Assembly (NCBI GenBank): GCA_964557545.1
Contig: CAZLAK010000008.1
Span: forward strand, 1-64,000
Length of the DNA stretch: 64,000 nt
Direction: 5' to 3'
From: CAZLAK01 sp964557545
GTDB taxonomy: Bacteria; Bacillota; Desulfotomaculia; Desulfotomaculales; Pelotomaculaceae
In this document: positions 16,470 through 25,302 of the stretch, piece after piece
How the letters are laid out: every line of letters begins with the position of its first letter
How positions within the stretch are numbered: the first letter of the stretch is position 1
Notes under the pieces: generated by a model
Told to the model about the DNA's origin: nothing
The model's database searches: none
Seen by the model: the letters and a program-made list of their open reading frames with translations, nothing else
Position numbers and translations under genes: made by a program

Positions 16470-17221
16470 AGGGTGTACCCCCGCGGCGTGACCAGGCGGC
16501 CGCCGGCCACGTAGGTCTGCGAGTTGCCGATAATCACGGTGGTCAGCATGTCTACCTCCTGCTCTAAAAGCTCGCCCAAAGTGGTGATAACCGCCTTCTG
16601 CCCTCGGCGGCCGGCATTTTTCACTACGCCGGCGGGGGTGGAGGGGGGTCTTTGCTCTAGAAAAACGGCCACGGCCCGCGCCAGCTGTTCACGGCGGTGT
16701 ACGCTTTTGGGGTTGTACAGGACGGTGATGAAGTCGCCGGCGGCAGCGCACCTAAGGCGCTTTTCGATAACCGGCCAAGGGGTCAGGAGATCGCTTAAGC
16801 TTATGACGGCAAAGTCGTGGTTCAAAGGGGCCCCCAGACAGGCGGCCGCGGCCGTGGCCGCCGTCACCCCGGGAACAATTTCTACTTCCAGGTCTTCGCT
16901 GCCCAAAACTTCCAGAACCGGCCCAGCCATGCCGTAAACACCGGGGTCCCCGCTCGAGACAACGGCAACCCTCTTCCCCGACCGGGCCAGTTCAAGCGCC
17001 AGCCGGCACCGCTCGATTTCCCCGTGCATCCCGGACCGGTAAACCTCTTTGCCGGCGAGCAGCTCTTCTCCCAGTAGATCTATGTACAAGGAATAACCGA
17101 CAATTGCTTCTGCACTTTTTAAAGCCTGCTCGGCCCTGGGTGTAATTTCTTCCCTGTTGCCGGGCCCCAGACCCACTACCCACAGCTTTCCTCGGCCACG
17201 GCCACCGTCACCCGGCCGCAC
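16466..17221 (-). CDS. cbiH: Cobalt-precorrin-3B C17-methyltransferase
   Basis: SAM-dependent methylation at C-17 with ring contraction. It is a tetrapyrrole methylase: LWVVGLGPGN (SAM loop), GYSLYIDLL, VVSSGDPGVYGMAGPVLEVL, PGVTAATAAAACLGAPLNHDFAVISLSDLLTPW and TVLYNPKSVHRREQL. The start is uncertain. The family body begins near 17185 with no standard codon there; GTG 17221 is the nearest one that keeps the first strand and limits the overlap with cbiG to 46 bases. The ORF is open to 17284. Confidence 0.9.
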   Translation of the reverse strand: MRPGDGGRGRGKLWVVGLGPGNREEITPRAEQALKSAEAIVGYSLYIDLLGEELLAGKEVYRSGMHGEIERCRLALELARSGKRVAVVSSGDPGVYGMAGPVLEVLGSEDLEVEIVPGVTAATAAAACLGAPLNHDFAVISLSDLLTPWPVIEKRLRCAAAGDFITVLYNPKSVHRREQLARAVAVFLEQRPPSTPAGVVKNAGRRGQKAVITTLGELLEQEVDMLTTVIIGNSQTYVAGGRLVTPRGYTL

Positions 17222-18336
17222 ACCGTCTTGGGCACCAAAAGCCTCCCCGGCTTCCCGGCCGCCAGCCACGCCGCCGGTTCGCATACCGCACCAACTCCTA
17301 CCTTTTCTTTAACAAAGTTTGAATGAGAAAAATTCTCCCCGCACGCAGCCAACTCTTCGGGGCTGTAAAAAATAGCCTTTACACCCAAAACTTTTGCCGC
17401 AGCTAAAAGCCCTTCTTCCCGGCGTTTGGCGTCAACGCTGGCCAATGCCTTAAGCGCGGCGGGAGAAAGGCCCGCCGCGTGCAGCACCCTCACCACGGCA
17501 CCGGCCACCTCATCTGCCGACACGTCCTTTTTGCACCCTACCCCGGCGACGAGGTTTTTGGGCCTTAAGAAAAGGCACGCCACACTTTTGGAAAAGGGGG
17601 GCCGAATAATTTTGCTGGTCACAAACACGGCCGCCGCCGGCGGCGGCGTGAAGGCTTCGGCCTCGCCACACCCGTTAAGGGGGTAAAAAACGACGTTTTC
17701 CGGACATTCCGTTACCGTCCAGCACGGCTTTTCCACAAAGAACACCACTTTTTCCCCGTTGACCAGGGCGGCGTTGACTGCCTTTACGGCTCCGGGGGGA
17801 TCGCAGGCCATACCCCACTTATTGGCCAGGAGGTCGGCGGCCAGGGTTTTTCGGACATCTGTGGCTGTAGTGACCACCGCTTGCCCGCCGGTAACTCCGG
17901 CTGCCAGTACAGCCAGTTCGTTGGCCCCGCCGGCGTGGCCCGACAAAAGGCTGACGGCGTAATCACCCTTTTCGTCCATCACCACTACGGCGGGGTCTGA
18001 ACCCTTGCCCCGCAAAAGGGGGGCTATCACCCGCACCACTATGCCGGCGGCCATGATCATGATAAAGGCGTCGTAAGCGCCAAACATTAGCCCCATCGCC
18101 GCCCCAAGCGACATATCAAAAGAAAGGAGCCTGAAACCCGCCGGGTGCAACGGATTACCCGAAAGGAAACCGCCCCCGGCCGATATTTCGGCCATGATTT
18201 CCCCGTAGAACTTTTGGGGAACGATGAGGTCGACGGCGCCAACTTTGCCGCCGGTGCGGGCAAGCCCCCGGGCCAGGGCAAGGCCCAGGCGGCAGCCCCC
18301 CCTGGTCAGGGCTATGGCCGCCAGTTTCACTCCCAA
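17176..18336 (-). CDS. cbiG: Cobalt-precorrin-5A hydrolase
   Basis: Opens the delta-lactone and releases the C-20 fragment as acetaldehyde. 386 residues with the CbiG layout: an N-terminal domain (KLAAIALTRGG, AGIVVRVIAPLLRGKGSDPAVVVMDEKGDYAVSLLSGHAGGANELA), a middle linker, and a C-terminal CobE-like domain (NLVAGVGCKKDVSADEV, LASVDAKRREEGLLAAAKVLG). It overlaps cbiF by ten bases and cbiH at its end. Confidence 0.94.
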   Translation of the reverse strand: MGVKLAAIALTRGGCRLGLALARGLARTGGKVGAVDLIVPQKFYGEIMAEISAGGGFLSGNPLHPAGFRLLSFDMSLGAAMGLMFGAYDAFIMIMAAGIVVRVIAPLLRGKGSDPAVVVMDEKGDYAVSLLSGHAGGANELAVLAAGVTGGQAVVTTATDVRKTLAADLLANKWGMACDPPGAVKAVNAALVNGEKVVFFVEKPCWTVTECPENVVFYPLNGCGEAEAFTPPPAAAVFVTSKIIRPPFSKSVACLFLRPKNLVAGVGCKKDVSADEVAGAVVRVLHAAGLSPAALKALASVDAKRREEGLLAAAKVLGVKAIFYSPEELAACGENFSHSNFVKEKVGVGAVCEPAAWLAAGKPGRLLVPKTVCGRVTVAVAEESCG

Positions 18337-19085
18337 CCCCTCCTGTGCCCGTGAGAAAAATCGCGGGCATACAAGCGCGAGCGGCCGCCGCGAGCGGCTA
18401 GGAAGTCGCCCACCAGTATGAGGGCGGTTTTTTCAATCTTTTCAGCCGCCGCCAGCGAAGCAATGTTCTCCAGCGTGCCCAAAACCACCCGGCTGTCCGG
18501 CCAGGAAGCTTTTTCCACTACCGCTGCCGGTGTGGCGGGCGGGTAGCCTTCCAGCAGCTGAGCAACTACTTCCTCGATCATGTGCACGCTCAAAAAAATG
18601 CACATGCTCGCCCGGTGGCGGGCCAGCGCGGCCAGCTTTTCTTTTGCCGGCACAGGAGTGCGCCCCTCCAGCCTGGTGATGATCACCGTCTGGGTAACAC
18701 CGGGCACAGTGTATTCCCGCTTTAAAAGCGCGGCCGCCGCCAGAAAAGAGCTCACCCCGGGGATCACTTCGTAAGGTATGCCCTTTTGCTCCAAAAGGGC
18801 CATTTGCTCGCCCACAGCCCCGTAGAGCGAGGGGTCGCCGCTGTGCAGGCGGGCAACTGTTTTGCCTTGCCGCACTGCACCTTCCATAATTCCGGCTATC
18901 TCTTCTAAAGTAAGACCGGCGCTGTCGTATACGGCGGCAGTTGCCGGGGCAAATTTCAACACTTCCGGGTTGATGAGAGAACCGGCCCAGACAACCACTT
19001 CAGCCCGGGAAAGCACGTCTACAGCCTTTTTAGTCAGTAAATCCGGATCGCCGGGACCTGCGCCGATAAAATACACCTTCGCCAA
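18327..19085 (-). CDS. cbiF: Cobalt-precorrin-4 C11-methyltransferase
   Basis: SAM-dependent methylation at C-11. Tetrapyrrole methylase motifs: KVYFIGAGPGDPDLLTKKA, VVWAGSLINPEVL (typical of CbiF/CobM), ARLHSGDPSLYGAVGEQM, PGVSSFLAAAALLKREYTVPG and FLSVHMIEEV. 252 residues. The start is TTG 19085 with AGGGGAGGGAGCAGG upstream. A 17-base gap separates it from the dispersed repeat copy that ends cbiL. Confidence 0.94.
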   Translation of the reverse strand: MAKVYFIGAGPGDPDLLTKKAVDVLSRAEVVVWAGSLINPEVLKFAPATAAVYDSAGLTLEEIAGIMEGAVRQGKTVARLHSGDPSLYGAVGEQMALLEQKGIPYEVIPGVSSFLAAAALLKREYTVPGVTQTVIITRLEGRTPVPAKEKLAALARHRASMCIFLSVHMIEEVVAQLLEGYPPATPAAVVEKASWPDSRVVLGTLENIASLAAAEKIEKTALILVGDFLAARGGRSRLYARDFSHGHRRGWE

Positions 19086-19101
19086 CCTGCTCCCTCCCCT
19101 A

Positions 19102-19132
19102 TGGTGCCAGGCACTTAACTTATTAACTTATT
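19102..19132. repeat. 31-base dispersed repeat, copy 2
   Basis: Identical over all 31 bases to the copy at 2696-2726 and in the same orientation. It supplies the last residues (NKLIS) and TAA stop of cbiL and ends just before the ribosome binding site of cbiF, inside the cobalamin operon. Confidence 0.85.
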
Positions 19133-19861
19133 TTTGATCAGGATCAACGACAGGTAGTCCGGCTGCCAGCCCGCGTGATCACAGAGCAGGGCGTCCAGCC
19201 GGCGAACAAAACCCCCTTTTAGTCCCAGGCGGCTGGCCAAAAACGAGCTGTCCAGCAGCCCAGATTCCTCTAAAACGCCCGCTACCTCCCGGTAAGCTCT
19301 GTTTACTTTTAGCAGGACCAAGTTTTCAAAGCCGCGCAAAAGCTCGCGCACGGACGCGGTTCCGCTTGCGGCCGGCACAACCGCCAGCTTTTCTTCTCCC
19401 TCAGCCAGCGGCACACCGGCGGCGGCGGCGCAGGCGCAGAACGACGGAACACCGGGAACGGTCTCCACATCCCAAGGGCCAGCCCCGGCGATCTTCTTCA
19501 TCACGTAAGTGTAGGTGCTGTAGAGCGCCGGATCTCCCAAAGTCACAAAGGCGACTTTTTGGCCGCGCCGCAACATTTCTGCTATGCGGCCGGCCGCAGC
19601 CTGCCAGGATCGCTCCAAAACGGCCGCGTCTTTGGTCATGGGAAAGGAAAGCTCCACCACTTCTTTCCCCTCAATTAAAGGCGCAATAACGGAAAAGGCG
19701 ATCCTTTCCCCCGGCGCCCCAGAAACTGGAGCGCAGATCACGTCTGATTCCCGCAAAACGCGCACAGCTTTTAGGGTTATCAGTTCGGGATCACCCGGCC
19801 CCACGCCCACACCGTAAAATTTTCCCCTCACGGTATCCTGCCCCCCAAATTTTCCTAACAT
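19115..19861 (-). CDS. cbiL: Cobalt-precorrin-2 C20-methyltransferase
   Basis: SAM-dependent methylation at C-20. Motifs: KFYGVGVGPGDPELITLKAV, ELSFPMTKD (CbiL/CobI type), FVTLGDPALYSTYTYVMKKI and PGVPSFCACAAAAGVPLAEGEE. About 249 residues from ATG 19861, which overlaps the cbiT stop; GTG 19831 with GGGGGGCAGGA upstream is an equally good start. The C-terminus NKLIS and stop are encoded by the dispersed repeat, so the original end of the protein may have been altered by its insertion. Confidence 0.92.
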   Translation of the reverse strand: MLGKFGGQDTVRGKFYGVGVGPGDPELITLKAVRVLRESDVICAPVSGAPGERIAFSVIAPLIEGKEVVELSFPMTKDAAVLERSWQAAAGRIAEMLRRGQKVAFVTLGDPALYSTYTYVMKKIAGAGPWDVETVPGVPSFCACAAAAGVPLAEGEEKLAVVPAASGTASVRELLRGFENLVLLKVNRAYREVAGVLEESGLLDSSFLASRLGLKGGFVRRLDALLCDHAGWQPDYLSLILIKNKLIS

Positions 19862-20451
19862 TTTTCGCCCGCAATTATACAAACCGGGTTGGCCCCGGAC
19901 CATACCCCGGCGCGCCCGGCCCTTTTGATCTTAGCCACAGTCACCATGACCGTTTCCACCATCTCAAAGCCCAAAAGCGGAAGCATCTGGGCAGCTGTGG
20001 CCAAAGTTTCCACAGTAACCGCCGTGACCACCAGCCTGCCGCCGTCTTTCAGCTTTGCTGACGCCGCCTCCAGTATCTCTTTTAAACGCCCGCCGCTGCC
20101 CCCCACAAAGATCCGGTCTGCCTGGGGCAGGCCGCGCAGGGCCTCAGGAGCTTCCCCGGCGACCACTGCCACATTGTGCACACCAAAACGCCGTATGTTT
20201 TCGGCCATTACCTCTAAGGCCCGCCCGTCTTTTTCCACGGCGTAAACCATCCCCTCACCTGCCAGCAGGGCAGACTCTACGGCCAGCGAACCCGTGCCCG
20301 AGCCGATATCGTAAACTACGCTGTCCTTTTTCAGCCGCGCTTTGCAAAGCGCCAGGCAACGCACTTCCTCTTTGGTCAGCGGCACCCCGCCGGCGTTAAA
20401 AAAGATGTCCGGCATGCCGGGGGTTACATAGGGCCACTTCTCAACCGTCAT
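19855..20451 (-). CDS. cbiT: Cobalt-precorrin-6B C15-methyltransferase (decarboxylating)
   Basis: Decarboxylates the C-12 acetate and methylates C-15, working with CbiE. A Rossmann SAM methyltransferase: WPYVTPGMPDIFFNAGGVPLTKEEVR (CbiT N-terminus), VVYDIGSGTGSLAVESAL, VYAVEKDGRALEVM and ADRIFVGGSGGRLKEIL. 198 residues, separate from CbiE (fused as CobL in other bacteria). It overlaps cbiE by 11 bases. Confidence 0.94.
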   Translation of the reverse strand: MTVEKWPYVTPGMPDIFFNAGGVPLTKEEVRCLALCKARLKKDSVVYDIGSGTGSLAVESALLAGEGMVYAVEKDGRALEVMAENIRRFGVHNVAVVAGEAPEALRGLPQADRIFVGGSGGRLKEILEAASAKLKDGGRLVVTAVTVETLATAAQMLPLLGFEMVETVMVTVAKIKRAGRAGVWSGANPVCIIAGEKC

Positions 20452-21082
20452 TGACGATCAGCACCACACAGTTAACAAATTTTTCCGGACAGGCCGCTAT
20501 GAATTCCAAACTGCCCTCTACTACCTTTTCCTGCGGGCAAGTGAGACACTCGCCGACGATGACACGCAAACCCAAAACGCCGTGCTGCAGCAAAAAGGCC
20601 GCCACCTTCTGGGGGGGGTGGTTTCTGTCGGTCAAGAGGGCCACATTTTGCCGCCCTTTGACCGCCGGCAGGACCTCTTCGGCCATAATCCGGTCTCCGT
20701 CCCGGCCGTGCAGGCTGAACACAGCCGCCTCCTGCCAGGGCAGGCAGGCACGGGCAAAGGCGACCTGAACGGAGCTGACTCCGGCGATGACATCTAACTC
20801 TCCGGGGTCAAAATGCCGCCGCAAGTACGAAAGAAAACTGTACAGGCCCGGGTCGCCGCTCACCAGCACGGCAACTTTTAATTCCCGGTTATTACGGATA
20901 AATTCCACGGCCCGCTCCGGACGGCCGTCAATGGTCACTTCTCTTTTCCCTAAGTGTTTAAAAAGGCCCAGGGCTCTCGGACCGCCGACCAACACATCGG
21001 CCCAGGCGGCCGCCTTTTGGGCCGCCGGCGTGAGGTAATCACGCGACCCCGGGCCCACACCGACTACCTTAATCCTCTCCAT
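20441..21082 (-). CDS. cbiE: Cobalt-precorrin-7 C5-methyltransferase
   Basis: SAM-dependent methylation at C-5. 213 residues with IKVVGVGPGSRDYLTPAAQKAA, DVLVGGPRALGLF, AVLVSGDPGLYSFLSYLRRHF, VIAGVSSVQVAFARACLPWQEA and FSLHGRD, diagnostic of the CbiE half of CobL. ATG start, with a 19-base overlap with cbiD. Confidence 0.94.
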   Translation of the reverse strand: MERIKVVGVGPGSRDYLTPAAQKAAAWADVLVGGPRALGLFKHLGKREVTIDGRPERAVEFIRNNRELKVAVLVSGDPGLYSFLSYLRRHFDPGELDVIAGVSSVQVAFARACLPWQEAAVFSLHGRDGDRIMAEEVLPAVKGRQNVALLTDRNHPPQKVAAFLLQHGVLGLRVIVGECLTCPQEKVVEGSLEFIAACPEKFVNCVVLIVNDG

Positions 21083-22188
21083 CCCAAACTCTCCCCGATC
21101 AAAACCGCTTTTTCACTGCAGCCCAAAACTTCCCCCTTTAAAGAGGTCAGCACCGCTCCCGCCTGCAGCCGCCCCCCGGTATACTCTTCGGCCCGGCGGG
21201 CCGCCTCTTCAGCCAGGCGGCAAAAGACGCGCTCTAAACCGGCCCCTTTAATTATTTGTGCCGCCTCCTCGGCCGTGCCCGCCTCCCACAGGAGGCGAAG
21301 CACTTCGCGGGGTGCTCCCTCCAAGGCGGCGTGGGCCACCAGCGTTTCCCGGCGGGCGTCGGCCGTTCGGCTGTGCGTCTGAAAAACTCCCGCCGCCACT
21401 TTCACGAGCTTGCCCAGGTGGCCGAAGAGAATAACCCTCTTTACTCCCAGGCGGGCACATTCAGACAGGAGGTGGCCGGCGTAGTTGCCCGTTTGGACAA
21501 CAGCCTCTGCCGGCAGGCCGTACCTCTCGACGGCTAGCTTTTCTCCTTTTCGCCCTGGCGTCAAAACCACGTCAAAAAAGCCCAGGGCTACGGCCTGTGC
21601 CGCCTGCAGGACCAGGGCATCCCGGCAGGCTTTTTGGGAAAGCGGCACGACCAGACCGGTGGTACCCAAAATGGATATACCCCCCACTATGCCCAGGCGG
21701 GGGTTCATCGTCTTTTTGGCCACCTCTTCCCCGCCGGGAACAGATATAATGACCTCTGCGCCGCTACCGGGGGGCAGCACTGCCTCTACCGCCTTTGCGA
21801 TCATCTCGCGGGGAACGGGGTTAATGGCCGGTTTGCCCGGCGGGACGGACAGCCCGGGCCTCGTCACCACCCCCACTCCCGGCCCGCCGCGCACGACCAC
21901 CCCGCCAGGTGCGGGGCGCACTGTCGCCCAAACGGCCATCCCGCCGGTCACATCCGGGTCATCGCCGGCGTCCTTAACCACCCAGCAGTGGGCCGCGCCG
22001 CCCTCCCGCCGGCCGCCGCCCACCCCGAGCACCGCTTTTTTCCCGCCGGGCAGCTCCACTTCCACCTGATCCGGACACACGCCCCAAAACAATAAGCGCG
22101 CCGCCGCAGCAGCAGCCGCAGCCGCACAGGTTCCCGTCGTATAACCCGTGCGCAGCCTTTTTCCGCCGGCCCCAATCAGCTCTGGCAC
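21064..22188 (-). CDS. cbiD: Cobalt-precorrin-5B C1-methyltransferase
   Basis: Methylates C-1 in the anaerobic pathway. 374 residues with LRTGYTTGTCAAAAAAAAARLLF at the start, VVKDAGDDPDVTGG, VGVVTRPGLSVPPGKPAINPVPREMI, TMNPRLGIVGGISILGTTGLVVPLS and ILFGHLGKLVKVAAG, all CbiD hallmarks. GTG start with GGGAGGGAGG upstream; its G overlaps the cobB stop (TAGTG), so the two are coupled. Confidence 0.95.
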   Translation of the reverse strand: MPELIGAGGKRLRTGYTTGTCAAAAAAAAARLLFWGVCPDQVEVELPGGKKAVLGVGGGRREGGAAHCWVVKDAGDDPDVTGGMAVWATVRPAPGGVVVRGGPGVGVVTRPGLSVPPGKPAINPVPREMIAKAVEAVLPPGSGAEVIISVPGGEEVAKKTMNPRLGIVGGISILGTTGLVVPLSQKACRDALVLQAAQAVALGFFDVVLTPGRKGEKLAVERYGLPAEAVVQTGNYAGHLLSECARLGVKRVILFGHLGKLVKVAAGVFQTHSRTADARRETLVAHAALEGAPREVLRLLWEAGTAEEAAQIIKGAGLERVFCRLAEEAARRAEEYTGGRLQAGAVLTSLKGEVLGCSEKAVLIGESLGWRGLR

Positions 22189-23600
22189 TAAGCCTCCCTC
22201 CCTCCCTCAGCGCCGGCGGCCGCCTTATGGCGCCGCATACTGGCCACAAAGTTTTCGGCCAGGCGAGGGCAGCCGGCAAAGTTCACGTGCAGGTAGGTGG
22301 CCAGAGTATTGCCCAGCACAAAGCCGTCCGTGCCTATGTGCTCCCCGCCGGGCCGCCACAGGGAGTAAGCCCGGGGGATATGGGGCGGCGGCTCACTGCA
22401 CACCGAGTAGTGGAAGACGTGGCCCCGGATAGTCTCGCCTTTTTGCGCCAGGATGCTGCCGTTCAAAACTTCTGCCCGGGCATAACCCAGCGCGGCCAGC
22501 TTTTCCAAAAAACGCACTTTTACCGGGATCACCCCTGCGGCGGGGTAACGGCGGCCGTCAAAGCCGCGGATTTCTTCTGCCAGGTATAAAAGCCCGCCGC
22601 ACTCGGCGTATATGGGCATGCCCCGGCGGTGGGCGGCCCGGATGTCCTCCTTCATCTCCTCGTTGGCCACCAGTTCCTCCAAAAAGGCTTCCGGGAAGCC
22701 GCCGCCGATGTAAAGGCCGTGAACGCCCAAAGGCAAGGCGCGGTCACGCAGGGGGCTGAAGTACACCAGCTCAGCGCCGCAAGTCTCCAGAGTGTCCAGA
22801 GAATCGCGGTAGTAAAAGTGAAAAGCCGCGTCCACAGCCACCGCCAGGCGGACATCCGCCCTGCCGGCAAAAGCGCTCTCCAGCAGCCGGGACGGGGGCA
22901 GGCGGGGGGCCGCTCTGGCTATCCGCACAATTTCCTCCAGATCGACTGACTGCGCCACCGCCTCCCCCAGGCGGCCGATGTAATCTTTTGTGTCTTTTTT
23001 TTCTGCCGCCGGCAAAAGCCCCAAATGGCGTTCGGGCACGCTGATGCTACCGGTTCTGGGAAGGCAGCCGAGCACCTTTACCCCTGCCTTTTCTTCCACG
23101 GCCCTCTTTAAAAGCCCGGCGTGAGAGGAGCTTCCTACCCTGTTAAAGATCACCCCCGCCAAATTCAGGTTCGGGTCAAAATTTTTGTACCCCCACACCA
23201 GGGCGGCAGCACTCTCGGCCAACCCGTGCCCGTCCACCACCAGGACAACCGGCGCGCCGAGCAATTTGGCCACACCGGCCGTGGACATTTCCTCACCGCA
23301 GGCCGAACCGTCAAAGAGACCCATCACCCCTTCGATTACCGCTAGATCAGCACCAGCGGCCGCCTTCGCAAACAGGCCTAACAAGGCCGGCGGCGGCACC
23401 ATCCAGCCGTCTAAATTGCGCGCTGGCCGGCCGGTGGCCGGCGTGTGGTAGCCCGGGTCAATGTAATCGGGTCCCACTTTGTAGCCTTGGACGCGGTACC
23501 CGCGCTGGGTTAAGGCGGCCATCAGACCCGTGGCTACCGTCGTTTTTCCCGCCCCGCTGTGGGCCCCGGCAATAACTACTCTCGGGCAGGCTGTACTCAC
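22188..23600 (-). CDS. cbiA: Cobyrinate a,c-diamide synthase
   Basis: Glutamine- and ATP-dependent amidation of the a and c carboxylates of cobyrinic acid. 470 residues: an N-terminal P-loop dethiobiotin-synthetase-like domain (VVIAGAHSGAGKTTVATGL, GYKVGPDYIDPGYH, VIEGVMGLFDG) and a C-terminal class I amidotransferase domain (LYIGGGFPEAF, IYAECGGLLYLAE with catalytic Cys, a late ATYLHVNF His region). GTG start. It lies 21 bases after cbiO. Confidence 0.95.
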   Translation of the reverse strand: MSTACPRVVIAGAHSGAGKTTVATGLMAALTQRGYRVQGYKVGPDYIDPGYHTPATGRPARNLDGWMVPPPALLGLFAKAAAGADLAVIEGVMGLFDGSACGEEMSTAGVAKLLGAPVVLVVDGHGLAESAAALVWGYKNFDPNLNLAGVIFNRVGSSSHAGLLKRAVEEKAGVKVLGCLPRTGSISVPERHLGLLPAAEKKDTKDYIGRLGEAVAQSVDLEEIVRIARAAPRLPPSRLLESAFAGRADVRLAVAVDAAFHFYYRDSLDTLETCGAELVYFSPLRDRALPLGVHGLYIGGGFPEAFLEELVANEEMKEDIRAAHRRGMPIYAECGGLLYLAEEIRGFDGRRYPAAGVIPVKVRFLEKLAALGYARAEVLNGSILAQKGETIRGHVFHYSVCSEPPPHIPRAYSLWRPGGEHIGTDGFVLGNTLATYLHVNFAGCPRLAENFVASMRRHKAAAGAEGGREA

Positions 23601-23621
23601 TTTTGCCGCGATCCTCCTCTC

Positions 23622-24461
23622 TTAACCGCCGGCGCCAATAGCCGCCAGCAGTTCCTCCCAGTTGCGGGGGGCCGCTTTGCGGTCCACCACGCCCCTGGCC
23701 AAAAGCGCCTCGAACACTTCCAAAAGCCTGGGCCTTTCCAGGCCGGCCTGCCGCAGAGTGTCCCGGCAGGCAAAAACCCTCCCCGGTTCCCCTGCATTTA
23801 TTACCCGGCCGCCGGCCATGACCACGACGTAGTCAGCGCAGGAATAAGCGGCGTCCACATCGTGGGTAGAAAAGACCACCGTCAGGCCCTGGGCTTTAAA
23901 AGCCGAAAACATATCTAAAACCTGCTTCACCCCGCTGGCGTCGAGGCCAGCCAGCGGCTCGTCGCAGATAATGACCTCCGGTTTTAGGGCCAGAACTCCG
24001 GCAATGGCCACTTTTTTCTTCTGGCCGTAACTTAAAAAATGCGTGGGGCGGTCCTTTAACTCCGCCACCCCGGTCTGGTCCATGGCCCAGTAAACCCTTT
24101 CCCGAACCTGGCCGAGGGAAAGGCCCGCATTTTTGGGACCAAAGGAAATATCCCCAAACACACTGGCAGAAAAGAGCTGGGAGTCCGGGTCCTGAAAAAC
24201 CAGCCCTACCTTCTGGCGCAGTTCCCGCAAAGCTTTCGGGCGGTAATCGATTTCCTGCCCCCCAAAATAAATCACGCCGGCAGCCGGCCGCAAAAGCCCG
24301 TTGAAGTGCATGAAGAGCGTCGATTTCCCCGCCCCGTTGGGCCCCAAAAAAGCCGTCACCTGCCCTTTGGGGACGGACAAGCTCACGCCGTCCAGCGCCC
24401 TTACCCCCCCGGGGTAAAAAAAACTTACCCCTTCAGCCGTCAAAGCCGCCTGGCTGCTCAA
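23622..24461 (-). CDS. cbiO: Cobalt ECF transporter ATPase
   Basis: ABC ATPase that powers the CbiMNQO energy-coupling-factor cobalt importer. Walker A AFLGPNGAGKSTL, Q-loop VGLVFQDPDSQLFSASVFGDISFGP, signature LSYGQKKKVAIAGVLA (variant of LSGGQ, common in ECF ATPases), Walker B VIICDEPLAGLD and H-loop STHDVD. 279 residues. The start is TTG 24461, overlapping the cbiQ stop as TTGA; the ORF remains open to 24935 but that part is a shadow of cbiQ. Confidence 0.94.
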   Translation of the reverse strand: MSSQAALTAEGVSFFYPGGVRALDGVSLSVPKGQVTAFLGPNGAGKSTLFMHFNGLLRPAAGVIYFGGQEIDYRPKALRELRQKVGLVFQDPDSQLFSASVFGDISFGPKNAGLSLGQVRERVYWAMDQTGVAELKDRPTHFLSYGQKKKVAIAGVLALKPEVIICDEPLAGLDASGVKQVLDMFSAFKAQGLTVVFSTHDVDAAYSCADYVVVMAGGRVINAGEPGRVFACRDTLRQAGLERPRLLEVFEALLARGVVDRKAAPRNWEELLAAIGAGG

Positions 24462-25291
24462 GGCAAAGCACCGCCCAGGCCAGCCGGAAAGTTCACCCGC
24501 AGCGCCCATAGCATTAAAACCTGGGGCAGGACACTGCACGCCAAAAGGACCCCGGCCAGGCCGATCACTCTCTGCCAGCGCACGGGCTTTCTGTCCCCTG
24601 GCTCCTCGCCGATCACCCCCAGGTCGCCGCTGTAACCCCTGGCCAGCAGGCCACAGTAAAGCTCCTGGGCACGGGCAAAGGACTTGCCGAAAAGGACAGA
24701 TACCAGCTGGGCCGTAGAAAAGAAGGAATTTTTTAAACCGGAGTACCCCAAGCGGGCCGACTGGGACTGGTAAATTTCCGAAGCTGCCTGCACTAGGACA
24801 AATATGTACCGGTAAGTAAGCCCGGTTATTTCTACCACCAGGGCCGGCACGCCCGCCCTTGCCAGTAAATTCAATATATCCTGGCATGGAGTGGTAAGGG
24901 CCAGAAAATAAAGGGCGGACACGGTGCCCAGGCACTTAAAGAACAGGGACAGGGCCGTGCGGGTGCCGGCTTCTGAAATGCCCCAGTAGCGCCCGCCGCA
25001 CGGCCAGCCCCACAGCAGACCCTGGGGGTCTGCTGTGACGGAAAAGGCCACGGCCACCAGCCCGGCAGCTAAAAATGCTGCCGGCAGGCAGAGCATCTTG
25101 AGGTAAAAAGAAAAGGGTACGCGCCCTTTGGCCACTGCCAGGTAGGCGGACAGGGCCATCGCCGCCAGGTGGGTGAGGGCCGACTGAGAAACAAGACAAA
25201 ATACCGCCATAACCGCGGCCGCGCCCGCCTTTTCTGCCGGGTGGACACGGGCAAGTCCGTTTGTGTAGGCGTAGTAATCGATCTTGAGCAA
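24458..25291 (-). CDS. cbiQ: Cobalt ECF transporter transmembrane (T) component
   Basis: Membrane coupling subunit of the CbiMNQO importer. 277 residues with about six predicted helices, an N-terminal LLKIDYYAYTNGLARVHPAEK typical of CbiQ and the coupling-helix motifs ARAQELYCGLLARGYSGDL (A-R-G box). TTG 25291 is chosen because it follows the cbiN stop by 11 bases with GGGGTTGG upstream and starts the conserved region; the longer ORF (to 25459) runs into cbiN. Confidence 0.92.
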   Translation of the reverse strand: MLKIDYYAYTNGLARVHPAEKAGAAAVMAVFCLVSQSALTHLAAMALSAYLAVAKGRVPFSFYLKMLCLPAAFLAAGLVAVAFSVTADPQGLLWGWPCGGRYWGISEAGTRTALSLFFKCLGTVSALYFLALTTPCQDILNLLARAGVPALVVEITGLTYRYIFVLVQAASEIYQSQSARLGYSGLKNSFFSTAQLVSVLFGKSFARAQELYCGLLARGYSGDLGVIGEEPGDRKPVRWQRVIGLAGVLLACSVLPQVLMLWALRVNFPAGLGGALP

Positions 25292-25302
25292 AGTGCCAAC
25301 CC

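Noticed and set aside
24462..24935. 474-base upstream extension of cbiO, and likewise the 168-base extension of cbiQ
   Set aside because: Both are shadows of the preceding gene; TTG starts that overlap or follow the previous stop begin the conserved domains.
24925..24945. Possible fourth copy of the dispersed repeat (CCAGGCACTTAAAG)
   Set aside because: Only about 12 bases match, without the octamer tandem; it is part of cbiQ coding sequence.
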